Shown piece by piece: positions 7,238 to 9,700 of a DNA stretch of 9,700 bases. The position numbers were made by a program, and so were the translations under genes. The stretch spans positions 1 through 9,700 of the forward strand of contig JAEZQV010000285.1 of NCBI GenBank assembly GCA_023441125.1, written 5' to 3'. Below the pieces are notes generated by a model. That model was not told the DNA's origin, made no database searches, and saw only the letters and a list, made by a program, of their open reading frames with translations. Each line of letters starts with the position of its first letter. Position 1 is the stretch's first letter. The stretch is from Bacillota bacterium. GTDB taxonomy: Bacteria; Bacillota_C; Negativicutes; Sporomusales; Sporomusaceae.

Positions 7238-8370
7238 TAAAAACAATAATTGTAAATGTATAAATGAGGAATCGCGCCAACGGCCATATCCGGGTAACCG
7301 CTACGGGACAAGACTGCATTCTTCTCCGGCAGAAGCACCGGGTTGTCGCGAGCACCGATATGAACAATCACGTCGACCTGTTTTTCCAGATACTTATAGG
7401 TCGCCATATATTGGTGAGGGGGCGGAATATCCGGGTCATACAGTATTTGGCACACCTGACCGTCACAGGGTGAGCCTGACCACCCCCATCGGGGCTGAAC
7501 CCCCAGGTACACGGCAATTGCCTTACCGGCCATAATTGTCTCAAGCAGTTCCTTGCCGCTGGCCGGCGGCGCAACAGTGTAGCCGGCCATTTTCATGGCG
7601 TGCAGAATACGGCTGACGCTTTCCAGGCTGTCAAGCTGCGCACCGCCGCCTGCGGTGGCGGCTTCCACCGCAGCGCTGTCATGCAGAATAAAAGCGACGC
7701 GGCGTTCGGCTGCCGGTTTGCGCTGTAACCGGACCCAGCACCTGACCCCGTCAGCCAGTTTGTTAACCCGCTCCTCAGCCGGCAGCCGCAATTCCCCGCT
7801 GCTTTCCCGGATAATGCCACCACTTGGGAATGGTTCTATTACGCCGGCAAATTCCGGCATAGTAATGATCCAGGTAATATCACGGCTAAAATTAAACGTC
7901 ACCGGTTGGATTACGGGTATCCCCAGTTCAGTCAGCAGAGTGACTTCCTGTCCATGTATTGCCGGCCTGTTATCCATTCTGTCTCTTTCCAGGGAGAAAG
8001 CCATCATTGCAAGCAGGGCACTGATCACCGGTTTTCCCTCGGGCATAAAATAGTTGCGGATGATCTCACCTGTTTCCTGTGTTCCCGGCCCTGCAGTTGC
8101 CGGTAAACGGTAAAATACCGGAATCACATTGATACCCTTGCTTTCCAGAGTGTAAATGACAGAATTCTCGACGGCGGTATTCCCGTTTAGCCAGTGACAA
8201 CGGTTAAACAGCAAGCCGACAGTGGGGTTTGTTGCAAAACCGGCTTGTTGTTTATGATACCAGAAAAAATAATCTTCCGTGGCAACAAAAATTTTCCTGG
8301 CAGCCGGGTGATAAATGCCTGTTCCGGGAAATTCTTTAGGCCCGGCATAGGTAATATTAAGTATAATAAT
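7234..8370 (-). pseudogene. Truncated CobN-like paralogue (probable gene remnant)
   Basis: The frame is open from 8397 to the TGA at 7234. Its translation follows the full-length CobN of this window from about residue 140 (GIYHP matching GIYYP) to IPHLYIYN (residue 597), then ends after four unrelated residues. The N-terminal 140 and C-terminal 690 residues of a normal CobN are missing. About 75 residues are deleted before the CDGQVC motif (7467-7450), and about 20 more around the segment upstream of MPEFAGVIEPF. GTHGNLEFLPGK is replaced by GARDNPVLLPEK (7356-7321), losing the His and Glu. No ATG, GTG or TTG occurs before TTG 8214, which lies inside the conserved region. A strong GGAGGGAG (8378-8371) precedes only ATT and ATA codons. 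There is no frameshift or internal stop, so a short expressed protein cannot be excluded. It cannot be an active chelatase. A short annotation would be 7234-8214. Confidence 0.7.
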
Positions 8371-8512
8371 CTCCCTCCAAGATGAATTCTTGCAGCTTCA
8401 GGCACACTCTATGGCAGGACTTTGTTATCACTGTCCTTATTCATAAGTGGCAGTGAAACGTTTTGTAATATTGAGATCCGGGGCAGAAATCGAAAATAGA
8501 CTGTTGGCTCAT

Positions 8513-9568
8513 CTAAGGATATACAATAATTCCCCGCGCATCAACATAAAAAAACTCTTTCTTCATCTGCCGGTAAACTTCATACGGATCGATATCGGCA
8601 AACTTGTCCGGGTACATGGCTTTTACCATGTACAACATCCCGATTATGCTGCCTGCCGGCGTTGTACCGATATCCTGGGCCAGTAAGATCACTTTATTAT
8701 TTTTTACAGCGGCCAGTTCATGCCAGCCAGTCCGGGAAATCACCCGGTCATAAATCGCTTTCACTGCGGTTTTGTCGGTACAGCCTTCACCCAAAGCGTT
8801 GGCACTGCTGGCAATGGTCTTGACAATCACCTGCGGATTTTTTTGCAGCACCCACTCCGCACTGACTTTGGGATATGCAGCAGGTTCCTGGCCGGCAATG
8901 TTGATACCGCCGGCTCTTACCACCAGTTCGTCGCCACCGGCGCCATGCGCCACCGTGCCATAGTCGCTATAGCCTTCAAAGTATACTGTTACCTTGTCCT
9001 CCGGTTTAATATCTTTGAGCCGGCTTTCGATCAGCGTCTGATATTTCATAATGAAGTCGGCGTATTTTTGCGCCTGCGCCTCTTTATGAAATACTTTTCC
9101 TAAGGTGAGAATTTCATCATAAAAAATAGAAGGCAGGTAGAACTCAAAAAACAGTACCGGGATACCGGCATCCTCCAGTTGTTTAACCTGGGCGGAATTC
9201 ATCATCCGGTTGCCAAGCACCGCATCCGGTTTGGCCTCCAGGATCTTCTCGACGTTAGGCTGCAGAAATGTTCCAAAAACTGGTTTATTGGCAGCAGCCA
9301 CCTCCGACTGCGTCGTGCTGTCGTTCACACCGATAATCGTGTCAGCGGCACCAATAGCGGTAATCATAGTAAAGGTTGACGAATTTAACACAATGACCCG
9401 CGTCATTTTTACCGGAATTTTGATCTCCCTGCCAGCCGAATCCTTGATCGTATCGCCGGCGGCTGCAGCATTGCCGGATTTGTCAGCCGGTTCCGCCCGT
9501 GAGCAGCCTGCAAGAACAACCACTGTCAGGACCACTGTCAGCAGGAGGCATACTATCTTTCGCTCCAT
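8513..9568 (-). CDS. ABC transporter substrate-binding lipoprotein, FecB/BtuF type
   Basis: The protein has 351 residues and starts at ATG 9568. Residues 1-22 form a lipoprotein signal with lipobox LAGC and acylated Cys22, so the mature protein is membrane-anchored and faces the periplasm. From about residue 42 it follows the periplasmic-binding-protein type 2 fold (PF01497): DSAGREIKIPVKMTRVIVLN, then an AIGAADTIIGV segment near 71-81, and FGTFLQPNVEKILEAKPDAV near 98-117, the usual N-terminal lobe signature, with the second lobe after a long helix. This class binds ferric siderophores, heme or cobalamin and delivers them to a FecCD/BtuC-type permease. The permease is not in the window and may lie further upstream. 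The end of a probable ATPase gene lies 42 nt upstream. Next to chelatase genes, a tetrapyrrole or its metal complex is a likely ligand, but iron siderophores remain possible. Confidence 0.9.
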   Translation of the reverse strand: MERKIVCLLLTVVLTVVVLAGCSRAEPADKSGNAAAAGDTIKDSAGREIKIPVKMTRVIVLNSSTFTMITAIGAADTIIGVNDSTTQSEVAAANKPVFGTFLQPNVEKILEAKPDAVLGNRMMNSAQVKQLEDAGIPVLFFEFYLPSIFYDEILTLGKVFHKEAQAQKYADFIMKYQTLIESRLKDIKPEDKVTVYFEGYSDYGTVAHGAGGDELVVRAGGINIAGQEPAAYPKVSAEWVLQKNPQVIVKTIASSANALGEGCTDKTAVKAIYDRVISRTGWHELAAVKNNKVILLAQDIGTTPAGSIIGMLYMVKAMYPDKFADIDPYEVYRQMKKEFFYVDARGIIVYP

Positions 9569-9610
9569 CGAGAAGCCCCTTTCTCATAAAAAAGTACCGG
9601 ATAAAAAATA
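9569..9610 (-). promoter_or_regulatory. Gap with the ribosome binding site of the binding-protein gene inside a small hairpin
   Basis: GAGAA and TTCTC flank AGGGGC directly before ATG 9568, so a 5-bp stem holds the AAAGGGG ribosome binding site in its loop. No promoter is evident in these 42 nt, which suggests co-transcription with the upstream gene. The stem is short and may have little effect. Confidence 0.3.
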
Positions 9611-9700
9611 CTATCCTGCATTGTTTTCTTTTAACGGTTCAAGCGGCAAAACATAGGAACCATATCTGCTTTCCACAATAGCCGCCGCAACGTTATATAC
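9611..9700 (-). CDS. C-terminal end of a probable ABC transporter ATP-binding protein
   Basis: Only 29 codons and the TAG stop (9613-9611) are in the window. The peptide opens VYNVAAAIVESRYGSYVLPL and ends in LKENNAG. This resembles the tail of FecE/FepC/BtuD-type ATPases, where a VYG(V)-type segment, a short strand and a VxPL ending are common. The binding-protein gene begins 42 nt later in the same direction, which supports the reading. No Walker or signature motif is visible, so the call rests on the tail and the neighbour. Confidence 0.5.
   Translation of the reverse strand, partial: VYNVAAAIVESRYGSYVLPLEPLKENNAG

Noticed and set aside
8187..8405. A 72-codon minus-strand frame overlapping the start of the CobN remnant
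   Set aside because: It is a different frame from the CobN homology; the conserved GIYHP and VGLLFNR segments are in the other frame.
8441..8512. A 23-codon frame starting ATG 8512, directly after the binding-protein stop, and an 11-codon frame from 8444
   Set aside because: Both are too short, have no family match I know, and lack a convincing ribosome binding site. The stretch 8371-8512 is otherwise without recognised content.
1..9700. Insertion sequences, CRISPR arrays, tRNA or rRNA genes
   Set aside because: No transposase, terminal inverted repeats, regularly spaced repeats or RNA gene signatures were seen, including near the ends of the CobN remnant.

Overview
All genes in this window lie on the minus strand, so the gene order runs from high to low coordinates. 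The mix of features points to a diderm Firmicute, most likely a Negativicute of the Sporomusa/Pelosinus type. There is an outer-membrane TonB-dependent receptor, a lipobox substrate-binding protein, strong AGGAGG-type ribosome binding sites, GTG and TTG starts, and T-rich intrinsic terminators. This taxonomic placement is inference from gene content; no marker gene is present.

Layout in the direction of transcription: (1) 9700-9611, the last 29 codons of a probable ABC transporter ATPase; (2) 9568-8513, a FecB/BtuF-type lipoprotein that binds an iron chelate, heme or cobalamin; (3) 8370-7234, a truncated and internally deleted CobN relative that lacks a normal start codon and the GTHGNLEFLPGK motif; (4) a promoter and a leader ending in a terminator-like hairpin (7237-7081); (5) 7046-6432, a secreted TPR protein; (6) a 248-nt intergenic region with a second terminator-like hairpin just upstream of cobN; (7) 6183-2314, a full-length CobN-type chelatase subunit with unusual cysteine clusters; (8) 2263-218, a TonB-dependent receptor; (9) 175-1, the first 58 codons of a ChlI/BchI-type AAA+ ATPase carrying a Walker A motif, cut by the window edge.

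Taken together, this is a metal-tetrapyrrole locus. It has an outer-membrane receptor, a binding protein with an ABC transporter for uptake, and the large CobN subunit with its ChlI-type motor ATPase for inserting metal into, or removing it from, a tetrapyrrole. Two readings fit. One is a cobaltochelatase with B12 uptake genes. The other is a heme or other metallotetrapyrrole uptake and dechelation system, comparable in layout to the hmu loci of Bacteroidetes, whose HmuS is CobN-like. The sequence alone does not decide between them. The two hairpin leaders, each upstream of a gene with no other visible promoter, suggest control by transcription attenuation.
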